64,000 bases of DNA from Rhodospirillaceae bacterium MC! (GTDB lineage: Bacteria; Pseudomonadota; Alphaproteobacteria; MC1), in the NCBI GenBank assembly GCA_002632265.1, contig NQOV01000007.1, positions 271,512 through 335,511 of the forward strand, given 5' to 3'. Below, piece by piece: positions 35,623-45,476 of the stretch. The number at the start of each line of letters is the position of its first letter. The stretch's first letter is position 1. The notes below the pieces were generated by a model. It had not been told where the DNA came from. It made no database searches and saw nothing but the letters and a program-made list of their open reading frames with translations. Made by a program: the position numbers and the translations under genes.

Positions 35623-36774
35623 ATGTTAGATCCATTAGTTAAACTTTTATCTCAATCGGGGCTTATGAATGTATCCTATAATCATATTATTATGGTTGTC
35701 ATTTGTTTAGTCATTTTATATTTGGCGATTGTCAAGAAAATGGAGCCTTTATTGTTAGTTCCCATTGGCTTTGCGGGGATTTTAGTGAACATTCCCCTAT
35801 CAGGCATTAACGAATTAGGGGGGATTCTTCATAGTATATATAATTTTGGTATCGGAAGTGGTCCAGATTCTGCGACAGTCTTCCCGCTCTTGATATTTAT
35901 GGGCATTGGAGCAATGACAGATTTCTCGGCTTTATTATCCAATCCCAAAACCATGCTTTTAGGAGCTGCCTCACAAGTGGGGATCTTCACTACCATTTTA
36001 GGAGCGGTGGTTTTAAGCGATCTACATATTTTAGATTTTACCTTAGAACAAGCTAGCTCAATTGGGATTATCGGTGGAGCAGATGGACCAACATCCATAT
36101 ATATATCGTCAAAACTAGCCCCTGAATTATTGGGAGCGATTAGTATTTCGGCATACTCTTACATGGCCTTAGTGCCGATCATCCAACCGCCGATCATGCG
36201 TTTACTAACCACAGAAAATGAACGTAAAATAATGATGATAAATAAAAATAAAGTTTCTAAAGTGGAATTGATAGTCTTTCCCATTGTTATTTTAATACTT
36301 ATCGGCTTATTCTTACCGACTGCAACAGCATTATTTGGTATGTTCTGTTTTGGGAATCTCATATCTGTATGCGGTCAAACGAACCGTTTAAGCCATGTGG
36401 CACAAAATAGCTTGATTAATATTGTTACTTTATTGTTAGGATTGGCTATCGGCTCAAAATTAAATTCCGAAGAATTTCTTAAACCGCAAACCTTAGGGAT
36501 ATTAGCATTGGGTATTGTCGCCTTTAGCGTAGGGACTGCGTCAGGGATTTTAATGGCAAAGCTTATGAATAAATTCCTTAAGGAAGATAAAATCAATCCT
36601 TTAATCGGTGCGTCAGGCGTTTCGGCTGTTCCCATGTCGGCAAGAGTGGTAAATGCCGAAGGTTTAAAATATAACAATCAGAACTTTTTACTAATGCACG
36701 CCATGGCCCCTAATGTGGCTGGTGTTATCGGCTCGGCTGTGGCTGGTGGGATTATCTTGAGTTTCTTCTCTTAA
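35623..36774 (+). CDS. Sodium-pumping decarboxylase beta subunit (OadB/GcdB type), orphan
   Basis: 383 residues, about 10-11 helices. The hallmark [15 protein letters not shown] carries the Asp of the Na+ channel; [21 protein letters not shown] and [18 protein letters not shown] with the conserved Tyr also fit. The C-terminal [15 protein letters not shown] and [18 protein letters not shown] complete the family. It couples decarboxylation of a carboxybiotin-bound CO2 to Na+ export. The usual alpha, gamma and biotin-carrier genes are not next to it. AAAAAGGGG lies about 8 bases before the ATG. Confidence 0.93.
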   Translation: MLDPLVKLLSQSGLMNVSYNHIIMVVICLVILYLAIVKKMEPLLLVPIGFAGILVNIPLSGINELGGILHSIYNFGIGSGPDSATVFPLLIFMGIGAMTDFSALLSNPKTMLLGAASQVGIFTTILGAVVLSDLHILDFTLEQASSIGIIGGADGPTSIYISSKLAPELLGAISISAYSYMALVPIIQPPIMRLLTTENERKIMMINKNKVSKVELIVFPIVILILIGLFLPTATALFGMFCFGNLISVCGQTNRLSHVAQNSLINIVTLLLGLAIGSKLNSEEFLKPQTLGILALGIVAFSVGTASGILMAKLMNKFLKEDKINPLIGASGVSAVPMSARVVNAEGLKYNNQNFLLMHAMAPNVAGVIGSAVAGGIILSFFS

Positions 36775-36798
36775 AGAAAATGAATTAAAGAGAATAAA

Positions 36799-37845
36799 TT
36801 AAGGAGAATGTATATTGTTATTGCTGTCAACTTGAGCATGAATTATACGTAGTATACGATCGGAAAAGGCTTGCTTATTGTGAGTTAGGAATCCTATATT
36901 GCCTTTAGTTATGTAAGTTGACGGCTTTTTCCAAGTGGGAATGTGCGAACTATACTTATTAGCTGATACTAAATTCATAGCTTTAGGTAGTTTATTTTTC
37001 TTCAATAGGGCAACAATGGTCGATCCTGCAATGGTGGCCTCACTTGCGATATCTCGATATATGGTGCTATATTGAGAACCACTTAAGATATGTATTACTC
37101 CATTAGCTGTAGCGTTCATTCCTGCCACATATACGGAATAGATATTATTTTTATGCAAAATGGAAATTGCCTTACTTGCCACATTATCATCATAGGCAAA
37201 GATCCCAGAAACCTTATATTTTAATTTAATTAATAAATTATCTAAGACACCGTGAATATTGCTACTATCTATCACATAGGTATTGATCTTATATTTCTTT
37301 TCCGTTTGTTTACGGTAGAAATCAAAGGCCTCATTTAAAGTGTTATGGAATTCTTGATCTTTACTATTTAAAATGAAAATATAATTACCTTTAGTTGTGA
37401 TGTTAAGGATTTCTCCTGCTTGGGCTTTTATGGTATCTTTTGAATCTACGCCCACATATGCGTTAATATAACTTTTGTCGATCATTTGATCGTAGGCCAT
37501 AAGGATGATATTATGCTCTTTTGCTCGCTTTAATACGGCGGAAAGTTTTTTGCTAGTGCCATCAACAGGGACGATAACTAAAGCGTCAACACCGTCTTGT
37601 ATCAGTTGGCTAATTTGAGCCACTTGCAGATCCTCTGATCCACGTGCAGAAAAGGAATAAAGGCGAATGTCTTCATTTTTCATAATTTGCGAGAAAATAT
37701 AACGATCATGTTGCCAACGATCCGTATGGAATTCTCTAAACAACAAACCAACTTTCAATATTTTAGCTTGTGATGTATTGGCTATCAACATCAACCCTAA
37801 AAAGATACTAACTAAAAGTACTAATAAATATTTTAATTTTTTCAT
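36799..37845 (-). CDS. XylF-like periplasmic sugar-binding protein, orphan
   Basis: 348 residues with a signal peptide (hydrophobic core to residue ~22, cleavage near TSQA). The Peripla_BP_4 fold resembles D-xylose-binding XylF: VGLLFREFHTDRWQHDRYIF parallels the ERWQKDRDIF segment, followed by DGVDALVIVPVDGT, MAYDQMID and AYDDNVASKAI. It should bind a monosaccharide for an ABC importer, but no ATPase or permease gene is adjacent. It converges with the decarboxylase gene with 24 bases between the two. Confidence 0.82.
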   Translation of the reverse strand: MKKLKYLLVLLVSIFLGLMLIANTSQAKILKVGLLFREFHTDRWQHDRYIFSQIMKNEDIRLYSFSARGSEDLQVAQISQLIQDGVDALVIVPVDGTSKKLSAVLKRAKEHNIILMAYDQMIDKSYINAYVGVDSKDTIKAQAGEILNITTKGNYIFILNSKDQEFHNTLNEAFDFYRKQTEKKYKINTYVIDSSNIHGVLDNLLIKLKYKVSGIFAYDDNVASKAISILHKNNIYSVYVAGMNATANGVIHILSGSQYSTIYRDIASEATIAGSTIVALLKKNKLPKAMNLVSANKYSSHIPTWKKPSTYITKGNIGFLTHNKQAFSDRILRIIHAQVDSNNNIHSP

Positions 37846-37979
37846 TATTTATTCTATCCGCAAGTTAAAATACAAAAAAAAGACCATAAATGTAAAAAAA
37901 GACTATATATTTTATTAGAAATATATTAACATATACTATGACATAATGTAAACACAAAATTTATGGATATGATAGAATA

Positions 37980-38486
37980 GTGAAAAATACAGACTCAAAT
38001 ATAGATACAAATACAAATAAGTATAACAAATTAATAGCCTTAAGCGTTACTATTATCGCCATATGTACATCTGCTATACTTATATATATCGCTTTGAAAA
38101 ATAATAGTATATATTACTATAGCCCATCGGATTTTCAAAGGGAAATTAATAAACAAGATTCGAAAATAAAAAACAATACCCTAATACGCTTAGGTGGCTT
38201 AGTAGCTAAAAATTCCCTGATTAAGAAAAATAATAGTATATTCTTTAGCCTAAGCGACGGTAAAACTCGCATAGATATAAAATATAACGGCGTCTTACCT
38301 GATCTCTTTAAGGAAAACGCAGGGGCTATCGTTGAAGGCATATATAATCAAAACTACAAACAAAACCCCAACCAACCCTTTCCAGCCACCAAAGTACTAG
38401 CCAAACATGACGAAAACTATAAACCCCCTGCCAATTATCACGACAACACCCAACCCATTAGTGTAGATAAAAAACAACAACAATAA
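37980..38486 (+). CDS. ccmE: Cytochrome c maturation heme chaperone CcmE
   Basis: 168 residues beginning at GTG 37980. One N-terminal membrane anchor (about residues 18-40), then a periplasmic OB-fold beta barrel: LIRLGGLVAKNSL, FFSLSDGKTRIDIKYNGVLPDLFKE, GAIVEG. The heme-binding His143 and Tyr147 are in LAKHDENYKPP, the CcmE hallmark. It passes heme from CcmABCD to CcmFH in c-type cytochrome assembly. Other ccm genes are not in the window. The C-terminal tail is Gln/Lys-rich. Confidence 0.93.
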   Translation: MKNTDSNIDTNTNKYNKLIALSVTIIAICTSAILIYIALKNNSIYYYSPSDFQREINKQDSKIKNNTLIRLGGLVAKNSLIKKNNSIFFSLSDGKTRIDIKYNGVLPDLFKENAGAIVEGIYNQNYKQNPNQPFPATKVLAKHDENYKPPANYHDNTQPISVDKKQQQ

Positions 38487-38704
38487 CAAAAGAACTTCAT
38501 ACCATACAATATCTTAGCACAAAAATATTATAACCTCTAATCACTAGGAATCAGCTCTTTTTTTATTTTTTTATTTTTTTGCTTGCGAATCTATTTAGGT
38601 GAGAAAAAAACGAGGTAACTCAAAATAAAATTTATATTGCTATTTGCTTAAAATAAATATATAATCAGATTCACTGTATAATCTATATATAATAATGGTA
38701 GATC

Positions 38705-38847
38705 ATGTTACAAAATATAGAAATTGAAAATTTTTTAGGGAAAGCTATTAATGGTGAGGATATGTTTAACAGTTTAACAGTTTAATTACACAATGTATTA
38801 CATTACTTTTAGAAAATCAAAATAATAAATATAGAGTATTAACATGA
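38705..38847 (+). pseudogene. Short ORF broken by an 8-base slippage repeat, upstream of Cys-rich protein gene
   Basis: ATG 38705 opens a frame reading MLQNIEIENFLGKAINGEDM that stops at 38785. Just before the stop lies GTTTAACA repeated 2.75 times (38764-38785). Removing one 8-base unit would extend the frame as SLITQCITLLLENQNNKY and end it at a TGA (38845-38847) that overlaps the ATG of the next gene (ATGA). That fit suggests a real 44-residue coding sequence interrupted by repeat slippage. I do not recognise the peptide. Confidence 0.4.
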
Positions 38848-39398
38848 AATTCAAAAAAACCCTAACCATATTCCTAGCTCTTTTTATAATATGCACTATC
38901 ACGATCCCCGCCTTAAGCTCTGCACGTAGCTATTATAGTTCCTCTCATTCATCCTATTCATCGTCTTACCGTTCGTCTGATAGGTTAGATGACACAGATG
39001 AAACAGATGGGGAAGACAAAATACCAGATATATTTATTATAATTTTTATAGTTGTTGGTGTTTTAGGACCATCCGAATTATGGCGACGTTGGAAAAAGAA
39101 ACAATACGAAAAAGACATGCAGAGAAGACAAGAATACTGTACAAATTGTAAATTCACAAATATAGATGATAATAACTGTATAAAATGTGCTATAGGAGCA
39201 AAATTTATTCCATGTACTCTTTGTGATGATTTTAATAAGAAATCCAAATGTAACACATGTACATGTAACGACGTACGCCTAAAATTAAAAGATATGGATA
39301 ATGACCCTACATATATCCCTTGTAGAGAATGCACAAATACCAATAATCCCACCATTTGCGAAAGTTGTCCTCTAGATAAAAACCGCCTAAAGCTCTAA
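38844..39398 (+). CDS. Membrane-anchored Cys-rich protein, unknown
   Basis: 184 residues. An N-terminal signal or anchor segment is followed by a Ser/Tyr-rich linker (SYYSSSHSSYSSSYRSS), an acidic stretch, a second membrane helix (DIFIIIFIVVGVLGP) and a basic WRRWKKK stop. The C-terminal ~90 residues hold six Cys pairs (CTNC, CIKC, CTLC, CNTCTC, CREC, CESC), spaced like zinc ribbons or a metal cluster site. With two helices the Cys-rich part faces the same side as the start, or the cytosol if the signal is cleaved. Not recognised as a named family. Confidence 0.65.
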   Translation: MKFKKTLTIFLALFIICTITIPALSSARSYYSSSHSSYSSSYRSSDRLDDTDETDGEDKIPDIFIIIFIVVGVLGPSELWRRWKKKQYEKDMQRRQEYCTNCKFTNIDDNNCIKCAIGAKFIPCTLCDDFNKKSKCNTCTCNDVRLKLKDMDNDPTYIPCRECTNTNNPTICESCPLDKNRLKL

Positions 39399-39487
39399 AA
39401 AAACCTAAGAAGTTGTTGAAAATACCTTTGAAGTTTCTTGCCAAGAATGAAGTATATTACATTTGGGATCATTATGAAAAATAAATG

Positions 39488-39516
39488 TTGACATCTTATA
39501 AGGAATATGATATCTT
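39488..39516 (+). promoter_or_regulatory. Promoter of the leu operon
   Basis: TTGACA (39488-39493), 17-base spacer, TATCTT (39511-39516). It lies about 50 bases before the leader peptide start and fits an attenuated operon. Confidence 0.65.
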
Positions 39517-39566
39517 TAAGAAACAGTTAATTTATTAAGCGGATCATTCTGAAAGATTTTAATATT

Positions 39567-39653
39567 ATGTTCAATAAAAACATTATTATTATTAACATTC
39601 TTCTACTTCTACTTTATCACAAGGTAGCAAGCACTTATTCACATGTAAATTAA
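39567..39653 (+). CDS. Leader peptide of the leu operon (attenuator)
   Basis: A 28-codon frame, MFNKNIIIINILLLLLYHKV then ASTYSHVN and a stop. It holds five Ile codons (ATT) and five consecutive Leu codons (CTT/CTA), a composition seen in leader peptides of attenuated branched-chain amino acid operons. It lies between a promoter and a terminator hairpin directly ahead of leuA. Stalling at the Leu run would place the ribosome just before the segment 39625-39632, leaving that free to form the antiterminator. It was too short for normal gene calling. Confidence 0.88.
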   Translation: MFNKNIIIINILLLLLYHKVASTYSHVN

Positions 39654-39702
39654 TGGTACGAATGATTACAGCTTGCTAGGAAAACTTAGCAAGCTTTTTA
39701 TT
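39625..39702 (+). terminator. Attenuator of the leu operon: competing antiterminator and terminator
   Basis: The terminator is AGCTTGCTA (39670-39678) with TAGCAAGCT (39687-39695), then TTTTA. The competing antiterminator is TAGCAAGC at 39625-39632, inside the leader peptide, which is complementary to GCTTGCTA at 39671-39678. A ribosome that reaches the leader stop covers 39625-39632 and lets the terminator form; one stalled at Ile/Leu codons leaves it free. The mechanism is inferred from the known leu/ilv attenuators of other bacteria. Confidence 0.82.
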
Positions 39703-39760
39703 ATTTCACATTATTTAAGCACCTGATTAAAACTCACTATAAGCGACTAAGATTAATACA

Positions 39761-41413
<1,653 letters not shown>

Positions 41414-41431
41414 ACAAGAGAGAATAAACTA

Positions 41432-42961
41432 ATGACTATGGATAAAAAAATTCAAATCTTTGACACAACTTTACGAGACGGCGAACAATCCCCAGGAGCT
41501 TCGATGAATCTCAACGAGAAAATGCTCGTTGCTCAAGTTCTTGACAGTATGGGAGTTGATGTTATCGAGTTAGGATTTCCTATCACAAGTAAGGGCGATT
41601 TTCACAGTGTTTCAAGAATATCAGCAATCTTAAAACACTCGACAGCCTGTGCCTTAGCTCGTGCCGTACAAAAGGACATCGAAACCGCAGGAGAGGCCTT
41701 AAAGAATGCCGATAATAAATTAATTCATACCTTTGTTGCCACCTCGCCCATTCATATGAAATACAAACTCAATAAGACATCCGATGAAGTTCTAGAGCTA
41801 ATAAAATCAAGCGTTACCCTAGCACGAAACTTCACAGATAAAGTAGAATGGTCTGCTGAAGACGCTTCAAGAAGTGAGCTAGATTTCTTATACAAAGCGG
41901 TAGAGCTTGCCATAGATAGCGGAGCAAGTGTTATTAATCTACCTGATACAGTAGGATACGCCACCCCTGATGAGACCTTTAAGATGTTCCAAAGCGTTAT
42001 CGAACATGTGCCGAATTCTCATAAGGCGATATTTTCTGTTCATGCCCATGATGATCTTGGTCTTGCCACCGCCAATTCTTTGGCAGGCGTGAAAGCAGGA
42101 GCAAGACAAATCGAATGTACTATCAACGGCTTAGGCGAGCGTGCAGGGAATACGGCGTTAGAAGAAGTGGTTATGGCCATAAAAGTCCGTGGTAAGGATC
42201 AAGGATTTTATACGGATATCGATACAACAAAAATCACTCAAGCATCGAAAGTAGTAGCCACTTCCACAGGTATCAGCGTCAGCCGAAATAAGGCAATCGT
42301 AGGGGCGAATGCTTTCTTGCATGAATCAGGTATCCACCAAGACGGCGTACTAAAAAATAAGGAAACCTATGAAATTATCACGCCTGAAAGTATCGGCTTA
42401 AATAAAAAATCCACTATCACATTAGGCAAGCATTCGGGGCGTTCGGCTTTTAAAAATAAACTGGATGAATTAAATATTGAGCTATCAGAAGATGAAATCC
42501 AAAGTGCTTTTGAAAAATTCAAAGAATTAGGCGATCAAAAAACTACCATTCTTGATGAAGATATTTTTGCCATTATCTCTTCCGACTATAAGGAAGAAGA
42601 AGAAAAGGCCATTGAGTTGATATCATACAATGTTACAGGTATTTCCGATGAAATGAAACATACATATATCACTCTTAAAATCTTTGGGCAAGAGAAAACC
42701 ATTCACACATCAGAACAAGGCACGCTTGGGAGTTTATTTAGTGGTATCAACAAACTAGCAGAAAAAAACACACAACTAAAAGAAATGCAAATCAACGCTC
42801 TCACCGAGGGTATCGACGCTCAAGCTTATAGCAGTGTTATTATTAACTATGATGATAAACTAATCACAGGCTCATCAAAGGACACCGACACCGTAACATC
42901 AGCACTAAATGCCTACATTAGTGCAATAAATAAAGTAATTAAGTTTTATGGGGCATGCTAA
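41432..42961 (+). CDS. leuA: 2-isopropylmalate synthase-family enzyme, paralog 2
   Basis: 509 residues with the same domains as paralog 1: IFDTTLRDGEQSPGASMNL, ELGFPITSKGDF, HAHDDLGLATANS, ECTINGLGERAGN, LHESGIHQDGVL and LGKHSGRSAFKNK, then an allosteric C-terminal domain. The DGEQSPGASMNLNEK start is the classic LeuA form, while paralog 1 reads SPGVVFRQEQK. This is a slight reason to see paralog 2 as the true isopropylmalate synthase, but specificity cannot be proved from motifs. It follows the CTAA tract by 18 bases; a palindromic repeat overlaps its stop. Confidence 0.92.
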   Translation: MTMDKKIQIFDTTLRDGEQSPGASMNLNEKMLVAQVLDSMGVDVIELGFPITSKGDFHSVSRISAILKHSTACALARAVQKDIETAGEALKNADNKLIHTFVATSPIHMKYKLNKTSDEVLELIKSSVTLARNFTDKVEWSAEDASRSELDFLYKAVELAIDSGASVINLPDTVGYATPDETFKMFQSVIEHVPNSHKAIFSVHAHDDLGLATANSLAGVKAGARQIECTINGLGERAGNTALEEVVMAIKVRGKDQGFYTDIDTTKITQASKVVATSTGISVSRNKAIVGANAFLHESGIHQDGVLKNKETYEIITPESIGLNKKSTITLGKHSGRSAFKNKLDELNIELSEDEIQSAFEKFKELGDQKTTILDEDIFAIISSDYKEEEEKAIELISYNVTGISDEMKHTYITLKIFGQEKTIHTSEQGTLGSLFSGINKLAEKNTQLKEMQINALTEGIDAQAYSSVIINYDDKLITGSSKDTDTVTSALNAYISAINKVIKFYGAC

Positions 42962-43060
42962 ATGAGTGAATATGCACCTTAAATTAGGGCTAAGGTAAAC
43001 TAAAGTACATGTACGCCCTAATTTAAAGCACATCTTCACTCATTTATCCCACCCCTTAAG
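42960..43060. repeat. Dispersed palindromic repeat, copy 5
   Basis: AAATGAGTGAATATGCACC and on to 42990 pairs with GCCCTAATTTAAAGCACATC and on to 43045, nearly 31 bases per arm. The left arm begins inside the stop codon of leuA-2. The centre TAAAGTACATGTAC holds a small palindrome. CCCACCCCTTAA (43048-43059) recurs at copy 1. Confidence 0.75.
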
Positions 43061-43129
43061 TCAGCATAACAACATTACATCAACAATCAACAACAATCTA
43101 TATTTAAGAACAACAAGGAAAACAACAAC

Positions 43130-44509
43130 ATGGCTAAAACATTATACGATAAAATCTGGGAAAATCATGAAATCAAGAGAGAGGAAGACGGTACATCTTT
43201 AATATATATCGATCGTCATCTTGTGCATGAAGTTACATCTCCGCAAGCATTCGAGGGCTTAAGATTGGCTAAGAGAGAAATCCGTCAACTTTCTAAAGTT
43301 CTAAGCGTAGCCGATCATAACACGCCGACCCATACATTATCTTTAGACGATTGTAACGATAGTTCTAAAATTCAACTGGAAACCCTAAATAAAAACGCCA
43401 AAGAATTCAACTTAAGATACTATCCTTTAGGCGATAAAAACAATGGTGTATGTCATGTTGTAGCTCCTGAAAAGGGATTCGTATTGCCAGGGGCAACTCT
43501 AGTATGTGGCGATAGTCATACGGCGACTCATGGAGCTTTTGGGGCTATAGCTTTCGGAATCGGTACTTCTGAAGTGGAACATGTATTTGCCACTCAAACC
43601 CTACGCCAAAAGCCAGTTAAAAATATGCGTATCACAATTGATGGCACATTGGAAAAGGCTGTTACTGCCAAAGACATAGCTCTTTTTGTCATTAGTCAAA
43701 TCGGTACGGCAGGCGGTACAGGTTATGCTATCGAGTTCGCAGGATCAGGAATAGAATCCCTAAGCATGGAACAACGCATGACCCTATGTAATATGGGAAT
43801 CGAAGGCGGTGCAAGAGTGGCTATCGTCGCTCCAGATCAAACAACATTCGATTACTTAAAAGATAAGCCCCTATCTCCTAAAGGCGAAAACTGGGAAAAA
43901 GCGGTTGCGTTCTGGAAAAGCTTACACACAGATACAGGAGCAAAGTTTGACAAGGAATATACTTGGAAAGCGTCGGAAATCTTACCGCAAGTAACATGGG
44001 GGACATCGCCTGAAGACTGCATTAATGTAACCCAAAGCATTCCAAAAGTAGATAATCCTACAAAAGAACGTGCCTTAAAATATGTGGGCTTAAATGGTGG
44101 CGATAAAATCGCAGGAACGCCAATTAATTGGGTATTCATCGGCTCTTGCACTAACGGACGCATAGAAGATTTTAGATCAGCAAGCCAAATTCTTAAGGGC
44201 AAAAAAGTTGCCCCAAATGTGCGAGCTATTGCCGTACCAGGGTCAGGCTTAGTTAAAGAACAAGCCGAAAAAGAGGGCTTAGATGTTATCTTTAAAAATG
44301 CAGGATTCGAATGGAGATTACCTGGTTGTTCCATGTGTCTAGCGATGAATCCCGATTTCGCCAATCCTGAAGAACGTGTGGCCTCAACTTCCAATCGTAA
44401 CTTTGAAGGCCGTCAAGGATATCTATCTCGTACCCACCTGATGAACCCTGCCATGGCAGCAGCGGCCGCAATCGAAGGCAAAATCGCCGACGCTCGTCAA
44501 TATCTATAA
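43130..44509 (+). CDS. leuC: 3-isopropylmalate dehydratase large subunit
   Basis: 459 residues, aconitase family. Its 4Fe-4S ligand Cys are in [12 protein letters not shown] and [41 protein letters not shown] is the other signature (in parts). It isomerises 2-isopropylmalate to 3-isopropylmalate with LeuD, and in citramalate-pathway organisms also handles citramalate. leuD follows 28 bases later. Confidence 0.97.
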   Translation: MAKTLYDKIWENHEIKREEDGTSLIYIDRHLVHEVTSPQAFEGLRLAKREIRQLSKVLSVADHNTPTHTLSLDDCNDSSKIQLETLNKNAKEFNLRYYPLGDKNNGVCHVVAPEKGFVLPGATLVCGDSHTATHGAFGAIAFGIGTSEVEHVFATQTLRQKPVKNMRITIDGTLEKAVTAKDIALFVISQIGTAGGTGYAIEFAGSGIESLSMEQRMTLCNMGIEGGARVAIVAPDQTTFDYLKDKPLSPKGENWEKAVAFWKSLHTDTGAKFDKEYTWKASEILPQVTWGTSPEDCINVTQSIPKVDNPTKERALKYVGLNGGDKIAGTPINWVFIGSCTNGRIEDFRSASQILKGKKVAPNVRAIAVPGSGLVKEQAEKEGLDVIFKNAGFEWRLPGCSMCLAMNPDFANPEERVASTSNRNFEGRQGYLSRTHLMNPAMAAAAAIEGKIADARQYL

Positions 44510-44537
44510 TATACATAACATAAAGGACAATAACAAC

Positions 44538-45146
44538 ATGGAAAAATTTACAACATTTGAAGGCATAGCAGGTAGTTTATTACTTGATAACATCGATACA
44601 GATATGATCATCCCCAAAGAATATCTAAAAACTATCACACGTGCAGGTTTAGGCAAGTTTGCCTTTGCTGAAATGCGTTACAATCTAAAGGATGATAGCT
44701 TAATTGAAGATTTCGTTTTAAATCAAGCTCCTTTTAATAAATCAAGCATTTTAATTTCCAGTAAAAATTTTGGTTGCGGATCTTCAAGAGAGCATGCTCC
44801 ATGGGCTTTAGGCGATTTCGGTTTAAAAGTTATTATTGCTGAAAGCTTTGCCGATATCTTCTTTAATAACTGCTTTAAAAATGGAATCCTACCAATCTCG
44901 CTAGATAAAACTACCATTTTAGAACTAGTAAAAGAAACCCAACAGGGCGAAAACTTAAAGATAGATCTACCAAACCAAGAAATAACCACTATCAGCGGTA
45001 AAAAAATCTCATTCAAAGTTGAAGAATTCAAAAAAGAATGTATGATCAACGGTTGGGATGATATCTCTCTAACCCTAAAGGATGAATCTAGCATTAAGGA
45101 TTTTGAAGAAAAACAAAAGCAATCTCAACCATGGTTGTGGATATAA
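44538..45146 (+). CDS. leuD: 3-isopropylmalate dehydratase small subunit
   Basis: 202 residues, swivel domain of the aconitase family: LLDNIDTDMIIPKEYLKTI, the substrate-binding KNFGCGSSREHAPWALGDFG, and FADIFFNNCFKNGILPI. It completes the LeuCD enzyme. Good ribosome site (AAAGGACAATAACAAC before the ATG). No terminator is seen after it; the next promoter is 80 bases on. Confidence 0.96.
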   Translation: MEKFTTFEGIAGSLLLDNIDTDMIIPKEYLKTITRAGLGKFAFAEMRYNLKDDSLIEDFVLNQAPFNKSSILISSKNFGCGSSREHAPWALGDFGLKVIIAESFADIFFNNCFKNGILPISLDKTTILELVKETQQGENLKIDLPNQEITTISGKKISFKVEEFKKECMINGWDDISLTLKDESSIKDFEEKQKQSQPWLWI

Positions 45147-45227
45147 AAAGAAATACGAATTTATAAGCATATTTACGTTTATTTGTGGGAGTAGATCAAT
45201 AAAAAACAATATTTTTGTAAAATGTAC

Positions 45228-45256
45228 TTGACAAGCTGATCAAAATATATTATTAT
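45228..45256 (+). promoter_or_regulatory. Promoter of the ilv operon
   Basis: TTGACA (45228-45233), 17-base spacer, TATTAT (45251-45256), near-perfect consensus. It starts a leader of about 210 bases with a peptide and an attenuator. Confidence 0.7.
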
Positions 45257-45301
45257 GACTATAGTTAAATTACATTTTACAATAAAATATTAAGGCTTAT
45301 A

Positions 45302-45385
45302 ATGTTAAAAGTATTTTTAAAAATTGCTCTAATCAACCTTGTGGTGCTTCTGCTGATTAATGGGAAGTTAGATTTTTGCATGTAA
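45302..45385 (+). CDS. Leader peptide of the ilv operon (attenuator)
   Basis: 27 codons: MLKVFLKIALINLVVLLLIN then GKLDFCM and a stop. Thirteen of residues 2-19 are Leu, Val or Ile. The core is read with GTG GTG CTT CTG CTG, G-ending codons that look scarce in this AT-rich genome and would make the ribosome sensitive to charged tRNA levels. It lies between a consensus promoter and a strong terminator ahead of ilvB. Confidence 0.88.
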   Translation: MLKVFLKIALINLVVLLLINGKLDFCM

Positions 45386-45447
45386 AAAATAATACACACA
45401 ATAAATTCAACTTCCTATCTTTAGAAAAATAGGAAGTTATTTTTTTA
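45363..45447 (+). terminator. Attenuator of the ilv operon: competing antiterminator and terminator
   Basis: The terminator is AACTTCCTAT (45409-45418) with ATAGGAAGTT (45429-45438), a perfect 10-bp stem followed by a run of T. GGAAGTT at 45363-45369, inside the leader peptide just after the Leu-Val run, can pair with AACTTCC (45409-45415) and block it. The layout is the same as at the leu attenuator, but the sequences differ. Confidence 0.82.
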
Positions 45448-45476
45448 TGTAATAAAAATAATATTAGGATATAAAT

